A DNA stretch of 64,000 bases from DASQZK01 sp963771005 (GTDB taxonomy: Bacteria; Bacteroidota; Bacteroidia; Bacteroidales; GCA-2748055): contig CAVYRO010000002.1 in the NCBI GenBank assembly GCA_963771005.1, positions 248,001-312,000 of the forward strand, written 5' to 3'. Under the pieces are notes generated by a model. It saw nothing but the letters and a program-made list of their open reading frames with translations. It was not told where the DNA came from and did no database searches. Numbering within the stretch: position 1 is the first letter of the stretch; each line of letters starts with the position of its first letter. A program made the translations under genes and the position numbers. Positions 27,024 to 36,025 of the stretch are shown in pieces.

Positions 27024-27569
27024 TCAGTGTTGCTTGCTGTGACAATCCTCTTTGTCACAACCCTCACAACTGCCTTCTGCGTGAATGTGCCCGTGTTCAA
27101 GTTCATCTGGATTGGCATCCCTTATCTCAGTTACTTCCCCGGAGAAAAACAGGTTATTGCCTGCCATCGGATGGTTAAAATCCATCGTGACGGCTTCATC
27201 ACCGATATCCTTTACTATACCGTTAAGTCGATTCCCTTCCCGGTCAAGCATAGGTATGATATTACCCGTTTTCAGCAGGCTCTGGTCAATTTCACCCTCG
27301 ATGCGAAAAACATCGATGGGTACATCTACGATTGCATTTTCCTGGACAGGACCGTATGCCTCTTCACTGGTGAGACTGAACCTGAAGGGATCCCCTTCTT
27401 TCAGCCCGGCAAGATTCTCTTCAAACCTGGAAAGCAGGTTCCCGCGGCCATACAGGAAGGTGAGAGGTTTTTCACGGGTCAGCGATTCAACGATCTCGCC
27501 ATGGGGGTCATCTTTTCTTAACTCGTAAATGATGGAGATAACTTTGTTTTCTGATACACTCATCGTCAA
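27024..27569 (-). CDS. slyD: FKBP-type peptidyl-prolyl isomerase, SlyD type
   Basis: A cytoplasmic proline isomerase and chaperone of 181 residues. The FKBP domain with IF-domain insertion is clear: PLTFLYGRGNLLSRFEENLA near residue 35, EEAYGPVQEN near 70 and MDFNHPMAGNNLFF near 130. The C-terminal tail is rich in His and Cys (HGHIHAEGSCEGCDKEDCHS), typical of SlyD proteins that bind nickel or zinc. The start may be M1 or the second Met, two codons on. It is followed by an intrinsic terminator and preceded by 108 bp that separate it from the antiporter stop. Confidence 0.93.
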   Translation of the reverse strand: MTMSVSENKVISIIYELRKDDPHGEIVESLTREKPLTFLYGRGNLLSRFEENLAGLKEGDPFRFSLTSEEAYGPVQENAIVDVPIDVFRIEGEIDQSLLKTGNIIPMLDREGNRLNGIVKDIGDEAVTMDFNHPMAGNNLFFSGEVTEIRDANPDELEHGHIHAEGSCEGCDKEDCHSKQH

Positions 27570-27677
27570 TATTATTTAATTTATAATTCTTCAAATAAAA
27601 GTTATTATCTCAACTTATCAAAAAATGCACCTGATAAATTTCAAACAAATAACAGTATAACTAACAATCCCCGTAAA

Positions 27678-28946
27678 TTATTGTTTCCCGGCTGCCGGTT
27701 CAGGCTGAGCTACAGAGATGTTTTCCTTTTTGGTGACCTCCGGGAACGGAGCTTCCAGTTCTTTCCGTTTCCTTGCCCTGACAAGCGAAACAGTCATTGC
27801 CATACTGCTGGCGATGATGATGAATAAAAGCACCCCCGGATCGAAACGTTCGTTTGCGATCTCCTGGGGAATGGCATAGAAAAGAAGGATTGTGATCAGG
27901 CCACGCGGCGCAAGAAAGATCTCAGGGAAAAAATTCTTCACCGAAAGGATCTTGAAAACGATGTAACGTAAGGCGTATATGCCCGTCAGAAGAATGAGGC
28001 TAACAAGGATCACCTTCCAGTTGTAAAGCGAAGAAAGGGTAATTGTGATACCGAAAATGACAAAGAAAAATGTCCGCACGATAAAAGCAGATTCCAGGGT
28101 AATGATCCTGAAATTATTGCTGATCTCCTTGAGCGCGTCCTCCTTAATCAGGTTTTTAAGCTTTCCTGCAAAAAATATATGACGGTTCTGCAGTACCAGC
28201 CCGAATACCAGGATGATCATCAGGGAAGACAGGTGCATAAGTTTTGCCGTGGAGTACAGCAGGATGAGGACGGCGATCAGGAGGAAAAGTTTCACCTGTG
28301 TCCTTATATTCTGAAAGATCAGTATCAGGACATAGCTGACGATAAAGGAAACGATAATGGTCCCGAAAACATTGATTATTAAATTCATACTTACCTCTCC
28401 TGCACTTTCGGCGCTCATGCTCCCAATCAAAAAATAAAAGGCCATGATGCCCAGGATGTCCGAGAAAGTGCTCTCGTAGATCATGAACTCTTTTTTGTTC
28501 TCATCGAGCCCGGCCGTACTCGGAATGACGATGGCGCTGCTGATGATGGACAGCGGGAGGGCGTAGATCAATGCCTCGAACAGTCCTGTTTTAAGATAAA
28601 CGGTTAAAATGATGCCAATGAATAAAGAGGTGAATATAAGGGATATGAAAGCAATCAGGAAGGAACGCCAGATAAGGCCTCTTTTTTCCCGCGTCAGGCG
28701 GAGGTCCAGAGAAGCTTCCAGGACGATCATGATCAGTCCCACGATTCCCAGCAACTCAAGCACAGGCATGAAATTCAATCCATCCACATGGAAGATCCGG
28801 AAGGCCAGGTTTATCACGATGCCGGTGCTGATCAGCAGGAGGACACTGGGGATACTCGTGCGCCGGGAGATGATATTAAACAGATAACTGAGGATAACAA
28901 TTACCGAACAGGCAATGATGATTCCGTATGAGGAAAATACTTCCAT
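27678..28946 (-). CDS. Cation:proton antiporter, CPA family
   Basis: An inner-membrane Na+ or K+/H+ antiporter of 422 residues with about 12 hydrophobic segments. The sequence ISRRTSIPSVLLLISTGIVI near residue 28 and MIVLEASLDLRL near 74 match the CPA core; STFSDILGIMAFYFLIG near 158 carries the conserved Asp of the transport site. A short charged cytoplasmic tail (about 30 residues) lacks the TrkA-N domain seen in KefB types. It starts one base after the stop of the upstream beta-barrel gene, so the two form an operon. Confidence 0.9.
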   Translation of the reverse strand: MEVFSSYGIIIACSVIVILSYLFNIISRRTSIPSVLLLISTGIVINLAFRIFHVDGLNFMPVLELLGIVGLIMIVLEASLDLRLTREKRGLIWRSFLIAFISLIFTSLFIGIILTVYLKTGLFEALIYALPLSIISSAIVIPSTAGLDENKKEFMIYESTFSDILGIMAFYFLIGSMSAESAGEVSMNLIINVFGTIIVSFIVSYVLILIFQNIRTQVKLFLLIAVLILLYSTAKLMHLSSLMIILVFGLVLQNRHIFFAGKLKNLIKEDALKEISNNFRIITLESAFIVRTFFFVIFGITITLSSLYNWKVILVSLILLTGIYALRYIVFKILSVKNFFPEIFLAPRGLITILLFYAIPQEIANERFDPGVLLFIIIASSMAMTVSLVRARKRKELEAPFPEVTKKENISVAQPEPAAGKQ

Positions 28947-28947
28947 A

Positions 28948-29571
28948 TTATTTCAGGAATATCTGAAACCCGATCCTCATGATCGGGTTACTGTATAGCG
29001 ACCGGCTTGAAGAATCCGTATCCCAGAGGAAGGTTACGTTGAAGGACACCCTCTGACCGGCCGGTTGACGCAGCCCGGCTCCGATAAGTGCCGTGCTGTG
29101 CCAGAATCTGCCTCCTTCCAGCTGATTCACGGGATCAAAATACTGCCTCTCCAGGCTTAGACCTTCATATTCAAGATGGCCGAATATCCCCACGTGAAGC
29201 CGGAGTGGGATCACTTTATCCAGATCCTGTATGACATCCAGCTCGGTATAGGCACGCATCCCGTAAATATTCGTGCTGTAACTGTTGTAATAAAAGTAAT
29301 CTCTCGAATCCTTGATATATTCATACCTGCCTCCCAGGGCGAACGACAACCGGTTCGTGAGATAATAACCCAGGGCCGGGGATATCTCAATGCGTGTCAC
29401 GGTCCCGAGAAGCAGGCCGAAGTCCGGGGCGATGAAAAATTTACCCCCGTTGTCCGCCCCGTATTCTTCGTCATAATAAGTTTGATATTGCGCGGATAAC
29501 GGCAGGAAAAAACTGCAAAGCACCAGCAGGGCAAAAAACCGTTTTATACTCCCGTTACTTTTTTTCTTCAT
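28948..29571 (-). CDS. Outer-membrane beta-barrel protein of unknown function
   Basis: 207 residues with a signal peptide (FFALLVLCSFFLPLSAQ) and then an acidic tyrosine-rich segment (YQTYYDEEYGADNGG) and eight or so amphipathic strands ending in MRIGFQIFLK. The pattern fits a small OmpA-like or PorT-like barrel of about 180 residues. No substrate or role can be read. It is the first gene of a leftward pair with the antiporter, separated by one base. Confidence 0.75.
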   Translation of the reverse strand: MKKKSNGSIKRFFALLVLCSFFLPLSAQYQTYYDEEYGADNGGKFFIAPDFGLLLGTVTRIEISPALGYYLTNRLSFALGGRYEYIKDSRDYFYYNSYSTNIYGMRAYTELDVIQDLDKVIPLRLHVGIFGHLEYEGLSLERQYFDPVNQLEGGRFWHSTALIGAGLRQPAGQRVSFNVTFLWDTDSSSRSLYSNPIMRIGFQIFLK

Positions 29572-29706
29572 TCCTTGATCCTCTTTTCAACGATTTATAA
29601 TGTTAAGTGTAAATTTAAAACTAAAACAGAAAACAGGTGGAAGTGTTAAAAATAATCCTTTATTTCGATTCCGCTTGTACGCATAAATGAATAAAACAAT
29701 CCCGTT

Positions 29707-30417
29707 ATGAATATTCTGATCACAGGAGCGGCTCATGGCCTCGGGGCCGGGATGGCGGCTCATTTTGCAACATCAGTCTCCGGGACGATAATTCTTACTT
29801 CCAGGGATGAAAAAGCGCTTACCGGGCTTAAAAACCACCTTCAGGACCAAAATCCGGATAGCCGTATTCTCATCAGAAAGGCGGACCTTACCCTGGAAAA
29901 TGAAACGAATGACCTGGTATCATGGGTCACGGAGCGGATCGATTCGCTCGATATCCTGATAAATAATGCCGGCCAGCTTGTCAACCTCCCATTTGACATT
30001 ACGGATGACCGGGATGCGGAGCGCATTTTCCGGGTGAACTATTTTGCCCCTGCGCGCCTTATCCGTGGATTCGAACCTCTCCTTGAAAAAGCCGGCCATG
30101 CCCATGTTGTAAACATCGGCAGTATGGGCGGGTTCCAGGGCAGTGCTAAATTTCCCGGCCTTTCCCATTACAGTGCATCGAAAGGGGCGCTGGGTATACT
30201 CACGGAATGCCTTGCAGAAGAATATAAGGACAGGGGCATTTCATTCAACTGCCTGGCCCTGGGTTCGGTTGCCACGGACATGTTTGCCAAAGCCTTCCCG
30301 GGTTCGGAAGCCCCACTTACGGCAGCCGGAATGGCACGCTTTATCGTTGATTTTGCAAGGAACGGACACCATTTCATGAACGGCAGGATCGTGCCTGTGG
30401 CACTTACCACACCTTAA
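29707..30417 (+). CDS. Short-chain dehydrogenase/reductase
   Basis: A classical SDR of 236 residues. The cofactor motif is TGAAHGLG (residues 6-13), the structural motif is NNAG (86-89), and the catalytic residues are S139, Y155 and K159 (LSHYSASKGAL). The Arg in LTSRDE after the second strand suggests NADP(H) preference (inference). Substrate unknown. It is a single gene running rightward, with its stop 9 bp from the buk stop. Confidence 0.88.
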   Translation: MNILITGAAHGLGAGMAAHFATSVSGTIILTSRDEKALTGLKNHLQDQNPDSRILIRKADLTLENETNDLVSWVTERIDSLDILINNAGQLVNLPFDITDDRDAERIFRVNYFAPARLIRGFEPLLEKAGHAHVVNIGSMGGFQGSAKFPGLSHYSASKGALGILTECLAEEYKDRGISFNCLALGSVATDMFAKAFPGSEAPLTAAGMARFIVDFARNGHHFMNGRIVPVALTTP

Positions 30418-30426
30418 TCTGTAGGA

Positions 30427-31530
30427 TCAAATATCTGTATCCACCATATTTTCCTCGGAATATTCCTTCGGCTCAACCTCTCCCTTGAGTACCATCAGGC
30501 CGTTCATGGCCAGTGCGTGCATCTCATCTTCCCCGGGGTATATGATCACGGGGGCGATGAAGGAAACCATTTTTTTGATATATTCGACCACCATCGGATT
30601 GTTGGCAATGCCGCCGGTAAGAATAATCCCGTCCACCTCTCCGTTAAGCACGGCCGACAATGCGCCGATCTCCTTTGCTACCTGGTACGACATGGCATCC
30701 TGGATAAGCCTGGCCCGTTCATCGCCCTCAATGGCCATAATTTCGATCTGGTAAGCGCTGTTAGTACCGAAATAAGCCATAAGACCGCCATTTCCGTTGA
30801 TGATCTTCTTTACATGCTCGATATCGGCTCCTTCCCTGAAACATTCCTTGATGAGTTGACCGGCCGGAAGGGTTCCCGAACGTTCCGGAGAGAAAGGCCC
30901 TTCCCCGTCGAGGGCATTGTTGACATCGATGACCCTGCCCTTAAGATGGGCACCGACTGATATACCGCCTCCCATATGGGCTATGATGAGGTTCAGGTCA
31001 TTGTATTTCTTATTGAGAAGCCTCGCATACGATCTTGCGGTGGCCTTCTGGTTCAGGGCATGGAAGATCGAGAGGCGTTTAAAATCCGGATGTCCGGCTA
31101 TCCGGGCAACATCGAGCATCTCATCAACAACCACAGGATCGGCGATGAAGGCCCTTGCATTGGGCAGGCTCTTTGCAATGTCATCAGCGATAAGCCCGCC
31201 CAGGTTACTGGCATGTTCACCAAGCAAACCATCCCGCAGGTCCTGTTTCATCCGGTCATTAATGATATAGATACCTGATTTAATGGGTTTAATGAGTCCC
31301 CCGCGGCCAACCACGGCCTCGATCTTATCCATTTCGATCTGCGCCAGCCTCAGTTCCTCCATAATGATGTCTTTCCGGTAGCTGTACTGGTCCGCGACAT
31401 CTGCAAACCGGCAGAGGTCCTCGGTGGGATGTTGTATGCTCTTCAGGAAGATCACCTTGGTATTTGTGTAAACGGCTATCTTTGTTGAGGTCGATCCCGG
31501 GTTAATGGCAAGAATATGTTTGAATCCCAT
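30427..31530 (-). CDS. buk: Butyrate kinase
   Basis: A cytoplasmic ASKHA-fold kinase that makes ATP and butyrate (or branched-chain acids) from acyl phosphate and ADP. It has 367 residues. Signatures are the phosphate-1 loop AINPGSTSTKIAV near the start, LIIAHMGGGISVGAHLKGRV near residue 178 and ILTGGIANNPMV near residue 306. It starts 13 bp after the ptb stop. In this lineage the pair may instead act on isobutyryl or isovaleryl phosphate from amino acid fermentation (inference). Confidence 0.95.
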   Translation of the reverse strand: MGFKHILAINPGSTSTKIAVYTNTKVIFLKSIQHPTEDLCRFADVADQYSYRKDIIMEELRLAQIEMDKIEAVVGRGGLIKPIKSGIYIINDRMKQDLRDGLLGEHASNLGGLIADDIAKSLPNARAFIADPVVVDEMLDVARIAGHPDFKRLSIFHALNQKATARSYARLLNKKYNDLNLIIAHMGGGISVGAHLKGRVIDVNNALDGEGPFSPERSGTLPAGQLIKECFREGADIEHVKKIINGNGGLMAYFGTNSAYQIEIMAIEGDERARLIQDAMSYQVAKEIGALSAVLNGEVDGIILTGGIANNPMVVEYIKKMVSFIAPVIIYPGEDEMHALAMNGLMVLKGEVEPKEYSEENMVDTDI

Positions 31531-31543
31531 ATTATTTGTTTTT

Positions 31544-32461
31544 TTAGATGGCAGCAGCGAGTGTGATCGACCAGAGTTTACTCTCCCCGGTGTCAGCCCG
31601 CGATGTCAGTACGACCGGAACCGCGGCCCCGGTGACAATTGCGGCAGAAATCCCGTCAGAGAGGAAACCCAATGCTTTGTAAAGAATATTCCCGCTGTTC
31701 AGGTCGGGTGCGAGAAGGATATCGGCATTGCCGGCCACTTCCGATTTTATGCCTTTATGAAGGGCAGCTTCACTCGAAATGGCATTGTCAAGGGCGAGAG
31801 GTCCGTCGACGATACAACCGCTGATCTGCCCCCGCTTGTACATCATGGCCAGTGCAGCGGCGTCGGTTGTGGAAATTATCCTGTCATTAACCGTCTCGAT
31901 GGGGCCGAGAATTGCGACCCGGGGTTCCGTTATGCCCAACGCATTGAAAACCGCTACGGCGTTCCGGATGATATCGGCCTTTTCAGTAAGTCCGGGGGCT
32001 ATATTCATAGCGGCATCGGTGATGCCCAGGAGTTTATGGTAATAACGGGTCTGAAATATGGCCAGGTGGCTGAGAAGGGGAGCTGCATTTCCGTTCACAG
32101 AGTCTCTCATCAGCCCCTTTTCTTTGTCGAGTATAGCGCGTAGAAACGGAGCGGTGGGCACCATGCCCTTCATCAGGATCCCGGCCCGGCCTTCACGGAC
32201 AAGCTCAACCGCCCGGATACAGGACCGTACAGGATCCTTTTCATCGATGATATCGAACAAACCGGAGTCAAAGTCGATGTTACGGGCGATTTCCTTAATT
32301 TTTGCAGAATCACCGACAAGGAGGGGCTTCACCCTCTTGAGCGACACAGCCTTTTTCACGGCGCTGAGGACATGCAGATCCCCGGCTGCGGCAACCGCCA
32401 TGTGGCGGGTTTGCCTGTGATCTGCCTTCTCGCTGATCTCGCCGAGTGATCTGTATTCCAT
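31544..32461 (-). CDS. ptb: Phosphate butyryltransferase
   Basis: Converts butyryl-CoA (or a similar short acyl-CoA) and phosphate to the acyl phosphate used by Buk. It has 305 residues, the normal length for Ptb and shorter than Pta. Features include KPLLVGDSAKIKEIARNI near residue 45, GMVPTAPFLRAIL near 100 and a C-terminal LLAPDLNSGNILYKALGFLS. It lies between ackA (3 bp upstream) and buk (13 bp downstream), so the three are certainly one transcription unit. Confidence 0.95.
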   Translation of the reverse strand: MEYRSLGEISEKADHRQTRHMAVAAAGDLHVLSAVKKAVSLKRVKPLLVGDSAKIKEIARNIDFDSGLFDIIDEKDPVRSCIRAVELVREGRAGILMKGMVPTAPFLRAILDKEKGLMRDSVNGNAAPLLSHLAIFQTRYYHKLLGITDAAMNIAPGLTEKADIIRNAVAVFNALGITEPRVAILGPIETVNDRIISTTDAAALAMMYKRGQISGCIVDGPLALDNAISSEAALHKGIKSEVAGNADILLAPDLNSGNILYKALGFLSDGISAAIVTGAAVPVVLTSRADTGESKLWSITLAAAI

Positions 32462-32464
32462 GGA

Positions 32465-33670
32465 TTATTGTAATTCGTTGATTATTCGCTCGGTATCAGT
32501 GGCAATGACAAATTCTTCGTTTGTCGGAACAACCATGGCCGTAACCTTCGATCCTGCCGCGGAAATGATCTTTTCTTTCCCCCGTACACCGGCGTTGGCC
32601 TCCCGGTCAAAAGCGAGCCCCAGGTATTCGAAATCCCGGCATATGGCTTCCCGGGTTTCCGGGCTGTTTTCGCCGACGCCCCCGGTGAAGACGAGAAGAT
32701 CGACTCCGCCCATTACAGCGGCATAGGCCCCGATATATTTCCGGATGCGGTAATGGTACATTTCCAGTCCGAGGATTGCACGGTCATTTCCATTTCCGGC
32801 CGCCTGCTCGATCTCGCGCATATCGGAAGAAATACCCGTTATCCCAAGCATCCCGCTGTGTTTGTTGATCAATGTGTTGGCATTGTGAGAATCAATCCCT
32901 TCCTTTTGCATGATATAAATAAGCACACCCAGATCGAGATCTCCGGTGCGGGTTCCCATAATCAGACCTTCGACAGGGGTGAGGCCCATCGAAGTATCGA
33001 CCGATTTCCCGCCGCTGATGGCAGTTACCGATGCTCCGTTTCCAAGGTGGCAGGTGATGATCTTCAGGTCCTTTTTATCTTTCTCAAGGATCACGGCAGC
33101 CCTGTCGGAAACAAACTTATGGCTCGACCCGTGGAAACCATACCGTCGCAGGGCATATTTGGAATAAAGCGAATACGGAATGGCGTACATGTAGGCATGC
33201 GGTGGCATCGTCTGGTGGAATGCGGTGTCGAAGGTACCTACCTGGGGAATATCGGGCAGAAGATTCTGCATGGCGTAGATCCCTTTCAGGTTTGGCGGAT
33301 TGTGAAGTGGGGCAAGGTCTATGGATTCGTTCATCTTTTCTATAACCTCACTGGTGATCAGGACACTGTCCTTGAAAGTTTCGCCACCATGCACAACACG
33401 GTGACCGACAGCGTCGATCTCATCGAAATCTTTCAGTGAGCCGTATTTCTCACTCTTCAGAATTCCCAGGATGAACTCGATGCCCTGTTGGTGATCCAGG
33501 ATCTCACCTTCCAGTTTAACCTTAGTCCCGTCATTCCGTTCATGTTTGATGAAGGAACCGTGCAAGCCGATCTTTTCGGCGACGCCTTTCGCGAGAACGC
33601 CCGGACCCGATGTGTCAAAGAGCTGGTATTTGATCGATGAACTTCCGCAATTTAAAACGATAATTTTCAT
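32465..33670 (-). CDS. ackA: Acetate kinase
   Basis: Interconverts acetyl phosphate plus ADP and acetate plus ATP. It has 401 residues. Signatures are VLNCGSSSIKYQLFD at the start, AFHQTMPPHAYMYAIP near residue 168, HGSSHKFVS, ITCHLGNGASVTAI and a C-terminal VVPTNEEFVIATDTERI. It is followed 3 bp later by ptb; 179 bp separate it from the dehydrogenase gene upstream, with no gene seen in that gap. Confidence 0.97.
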   Translation of the reverse strand: MKIIVLNCGSSSIKYQLFDTSGPGVLAKGVAEKIGLHGSFIKHERNDGTKVKLEGEILDHQQGIEFILGILKSEKYGSLKDFDEIDAVGHRVVHGGETFKDSVLITSEVIEKMNESIDLAPLHNPPNLKGIYAMQNLLPDIPQVGTFDTAFHQTMPPHAYMYAIPYSLYSKYALRRYGFHGSSHKFVSDRAAVILEKDKKDLKIITCHLGNGASVTAISGGKSVDTSMGLTPVEGLIMGTRTGDLDLGVLIYIMQKEGIDSHNANTLINKHSGMLGITGISSDMREIEQAAGNGNDRAILGLEMYHYRIRKYIGAYAAVMGGVDLLVFTGGVGENSPETREAICRDFEYLGLAFDREANAGVRGKEKIISAAGSKVTAMVVPTNEEFVIATDTERIINELQ

Positions 33671-33849
33671 GCGCTGACTTTTAGTTTTAAGCTTCCTGCC
33701 AAATGCAGGCGATCCTCACTGCTACGGACTCTTCGCCCTTCCCTGAGACGGACCGCGGATCAGAAGGAATCAAGTTATTAATACAGAATAAGATCCGGCC
33801 CGCTGACCGGCTTTTTTGCAGAACACCGGCATCCGGTTGGTGTTCCCAT

Positions 33850-34815
33850 TTATTTAAATTCAGTGGCCTGGATGGCCTGGCTTATGATCTTTCCGTCTTC
33901 ATACTTGTAAAAACCCTTGGAAGTCTTCGTACCATGGTACCCGGCCCTCACAAGCCTTTTAAGGATAGGGGAGGGCTTATACTTCTGAAGGCCGAATTCC
34001 GCATACAGATTGTCCATCCATTTCAGCAGCTTGTCGAGCCCGATCCTGTCTGCCATTTCGAAGGGGCCGAAGAGGAGACCGTAACCCAGCTTCATGGTCG
34101 TATCGATGCATTGCACCGAAGCCACGCCTTCCATAAGTGTTTCGCAGGCCTCATTGATAAGGGTGACGATCAGCCGGCTGCTGACATGCCCGGGAGATTC
34201 ATGAAGGCTGATGGGTGTCTTGTCGATCATCTTACAAAACCGCAGTACGAATTCATAGGTACTATCATTTGTCTCCACGCCGCGTACCACCTCAACGATC
34301 TTTACGGAGGATGCAGGTGCAATGAAATGCAGCCCTATAGCCCTCTCCGGATGCCTGAGCACCATGGCAAGATCGGATATCATCAGCGTCGAATTGTTGG
34401 ATGTGATCACTACATGATCTCCCACAACGGCTTCGACCTTCCTGAAAACATCTTTCCGAATCTCGATATTGGTTCCCGGCTTCCTTGAATTTATCGATTC
34501 GATGACGAGGTCGACATCCCGGATCTCATTGTAGTCGGTCGATCCCTTGATACGTGAAAGGATGGCCCTTTTCTCTCCCTCTGTGAGACCCCATTTATTG
34601 ATGATCTCATCAAGCTGGATCTCCAGCTCTTTGTATACCTCAATTATGCGTTCTTCGGATACATCGATAAAAACAACCTCCATTCCCTGCTGACTCACCC
34701 AGCGTGTTATCTCCTGCCCCATAGCGCCGCAGCCAATCACAGCTACTTTCTGAATGCTTCCGTACGATGAGGCTGATTTCTGGCTAAGGGCAAAATCTTC
34801 TAATGTCTCGGTCAT
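33850..34815 (-). CDS. 3-hydroxyacyl-CoA dehydrogenase family protein, divergent active site
   Basis: 321 residues. The N-terminal Rossmann domain starts at VAVIGCGAMGQEI (residue 25), and the C-terminal dimerisation helices end with the family motif GYHGTKTSKGFYKYEDGK. The catalytic His is H163 in GLHFIAPAS, and its partner Glu is E175 in KIVEVV. The usual HFFNPV is HFIAPA here, and the Asn of the GFxxNR motif is S213 (GHVSSR). NAD-dependent oxidation of 3-hydroxybutyryl-CoA is likely but not certain given these changes. It sits 24 bp after pta, which ties it to acyl-CoA metabolism. Confidence 0.85.
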   Translation of the reverse strand: MTETLEDFALSQKSASSYGSIQKVAVIGCGAMGQEITRWVSQQGMEVVFIDVSEERIIEVYKELEIQLDEIINKWGLTEGEKRAILSRIKGSTDYNEIRDVDLVIESINSRKPGTNIEIRKDVFRKVEAVVGDHVVITSNNSTLMISDLAMVLRHPERAIGLHFIAPASSVKIVEVVRGVETNDSTYEFVLRFCKMIDKTPISLHESPGHVSSRLIVTLINEACETLMEGVASVQCIDTTMKLGYGLLFGPFEMADRIGLDKLLKWMDNLYAEFGLQKYKPSPILKRLVRAGYHGTKTSKGFYKYEDGKIISQAIQATEFK

Positions 34816-34839
34816 ATTATATTGTTTTGGATTTACATT

Positions 34840-35841
34840 TTATACCCCGGCAGCCTGATTAGCGGTGATGGCTGCAAGATTGACTATATCGCTCACGGAA
34901 CAACCTCTTGAAAGGTCATTGATCGGTGCGGCCATTCCCTGAAGTACGGGTCCGATGGCTTCGGCCCCGGCCAGCCGCTGAACGAGCTTATATGCGATGT
35001 TCCCCACCTCGAGGCTGGGAAAAATCAGTACATTGGCATGCCCGGCGATCTCACTTCCGGGTGCCTTTGATTTTCCGATGGCCTCTATGATGGCGGCATC
35101 GGCCTGGAGCTCACCGTCGATTTTAAGATCGGGAGCCATTTCCCTTGCTATCCTGGTGGCATTTACCACCTTGTCGACCATGGGATGGCTGGCGCTGCCC
35201 TTTGTGGAGAAACTCAGCATGGCAATTTTAGGCTCAAACCCCGCAATGGCCCTCGCTGTGGATGCGGTGGCCACGGCAATCTCGGCAAGTTCCCTTTCGG
35301 TGGGATCGGGATGGACTGCACAGTCGGCAAAAACCATCATTCCGTCATGCCCGAAATCCCTGTCTTTCAGGATCATAATAAATGCTCCGGAAACAACACT
35401 TATGCCCGGTTTGGTCTTTACATACTGGAATGCGGGGCGCAGAACATCGCCGGTTGCATTCCTGGCGCCTGCAACTTCCCCGTCAGCATCCCCGGCTTTG
35501 ATCATCAGGGTGCCAAGGTAAAGGGGATCAAGGATCAGCTTTTCAGCCTGCTGCCTCGTCAGTCCTTTACTTTTACTAAGTTCGACCATAAGATCAATAT
35601 ACGCTTCCTTTTTTTCGTGGGATTCCGGGTTGACGATCTTTACCCTGGAAATATTGGAAAGATGAAGTCTGTCAGCTTCTTCGGTTATTTTTTGAGGATC
35701 CCCGATAAGGATTACCTCCGCAATTTTTTCGCCCGTAAGAATATCTGCTGCCTTAAGGGTACGCTCTTCATCACCCTCGGGAAATACGATGCGTTTATAG
35801 TGTTGTTTAGCTTTTGCTTTGATTTGATCGATTAAATTCAT
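34840..35841 (-). CDS. pta: Phosphate acetyltransferase
   Basis: Converts acetyl-CoA and phosphate to acetyl phosphate. It has 333 residues: the short, single-domain Pta without the N-terminal regulatory part found in enterobacteria. Signatures are KRIVFPEGDEERTLKAA near the start, GDADGEVAGARNATGDVLRP near 118 and LIFPSLEVGNIAYKLVQRL near the C-terminus. It is the first gene of the leftward run pta, dehydrogenase, ackA, ptb, buk. A -7-like TATTTTTG (35890-35897, minus strand) lies about 50 bp upstream without a clear -33 partner. Confidence 0.96.
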   Translation of the reverse strand: MNLIDQIKAKAKQHYKRIVFPEGDEERTLKAADILTGEKIAEVILIGDPQKITEEADRLHLSNISRVKIVNPESHEKKEAYIDLMVELSKSKGLTRQQAEKLILDPLYLGTLMIKAGDADGEVAGARNATGDVLRPAFQYVKTKPGISVVSGAFIMILKDRDFGHDGMMVFADCAVHPDPTERELAEIAVATASTARAIAGFEPKIAMLSFSTKGSASHPMVDKVVNATRIAREMAPDLKIDGELQADAAIIEAIGKSKAPGSEIAGHANVLIFPSLEVGNIAYKLVQRLAGAEAIGPVLQGMAAPINDLSRGCSVSDIVNLAAITANQAAGV

Positions 35842-36025
35842 TGATTTTCAGTTGATTGTGCAGATTGTTGAATTTTGGTTAAAATTAATCAAAAATAATT
35901 AAGCCATATGGGTGTTTACGATGATTTATGTCAGCTTAAGCAGGTGTTTTACAACAATTTTTTCATGCTGATCAAAACTGCGGATGATTTGTTTAGTCTT
36001 CTGTTAACCAAAACCGCTATAGATC

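Noticed and set aside
33703..34488. Long frame (261 codons) on the plus strand
   Set aside because: It is antisense to the 3-hydroxyacyl-CoA dehydrogenase gene, whose motifs are unmistakable.
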